NCBI GenBank assembly: GCA_025358195.1
Contig: JANYKP010000152.1
Span: 1 to 5,289, forward strand
Direction: 5' to 3'
DNA from: Cyclobacteriaceae bacterium
GTDB lineage: Bacteria; Bacteroidota; Bacteroidia; Cytophagales; Cyclobacteriaceae
DNA: 5,289 nt
In this document: positions 5,211-5,289 of the stretch, piece by piece
Layout of the letters: every line of letters begins with the position of its first letter
Position numbering within the stretch: the first letter of the stretch is position 1
Notes under the pieces: model-generated
What the model was told of the DNA's origin: nothing
The model's input: only the letters and a program-made list of their open reading frames with translations
The model's database searches: none
Position numbers and translations under genes: made by a program

Positions 5211-5289
5211 TCTTGCCTATGCACATATCTTTTGCAGGAAACCCCAACCGATATATAATTCGAGCTCTTTTTCGAGAAGCTTATCCCCA

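Larger units (their letters stand above)
5020..5289. other. Gene-free tail after argE
   Basis: I see no convincing coding sequence on either strand in these 270 bases. The stretch holds a small inverted repeat, three GTGAYC boxes at 18-bp spacing (5054-5095) and a pair of REP-like hairpins (5157-5210). The final 80 bases show no structure I can support. argH, which I would expect near such a cluster, is not in the window. The AT-richness and repeats suggest an operon boundary. Confidence 0.6.

Noticed and set aside
5226..5234. TATCTTTTG as a Bacteroidota -7 promoter box (TAnnTTTG)
   Set aside because: It has one extra T relative to the consensus, and the nearest upstream TTG (5213-5215) is far too close to be a -33 element.
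5261..5282. GAGCTC and AAGCTT near the window end as a hairpin terminator
   Set aside because: The two segments do not form a continuous stem; they are separate 6-bp palindromes likely to occur by chance.

Overview
The window carries five consecutive plus-strand genes of arginine biosynthesis: argC (5' end cut off by the window), argD, an argF'-type carbamoyltransferase, argB and an M20 deacylase of the ArgE type. It ends in about 270 bases without a recognisable gene. The source is most likely a member of the Bacteroidota, perhaps near Chitinophagales or Sphingobacteriales. The carbamoyltransferase belongs to the Bacteroides/Xanthomonas ArgF' family rather than the ornithine carbamoyltransferases, ArgB has the Bacteroides-like CFE-x-KGVL segment, consistent Shine-Dalgarno sites are lacking, and the intergenic DNA holds palindromes and short degenerate repeats that I recall from this phylum. 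The taxonomic placement is inference.

Layout: argC (1-865); a 140-base gap with two GC-rich palindromic elements (869-934 and 969-1002), the second lying immediately before the argD start; argD (1006-2127); argF' (2124-3080), overlapping argD by ATGA; a 50-base gap made almost wholly of two 7-bp tandem arrays; argB (3131-3919); a 38-base gap made of another 7-bp array; argE (3958-5019); then a tail (5020-5289) with a small inverted repeat, three GTGAYC boxes 18 bp apart and a pair of REP-like hairpins.

How the genes work together: ArgB phosphorylates an N-acylglutamate, ArgC reduces the acyl-phosphate to the semialdehyde, and ArgD transaminates it to N-acylornithine. The ArgF' enzyme then carbamoylates the still acylated ornithine to N-acylcitrulline, and the M20 enzyme removes the acyl group to release citrulline. 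The ArgE-like protein is therefore better read as an N-acylcitrulline deacylase than as an acetylornithine deacetylase. Whether the acyl group is acetyl or succinyl is open: the carbamoyltransferase has Val90 at the position that, as I recall, is Pro in the B. fragilis succinylornithine enzyme and Glu in the Xanthomonas acetylornithine enzyme. The genes for the first acylation step, for carbamoyl phosphate synthesis and for argG and argH are not in the window.

I see no defence, mobile or otherwise undescribed multi-gene system. The coding part is a conventional metabolic operon. The points worth a second look are the substrate-specificity residue, the heptamer arrays that contain two of the operon's stop codons, and the palindromic elements around the argD start.
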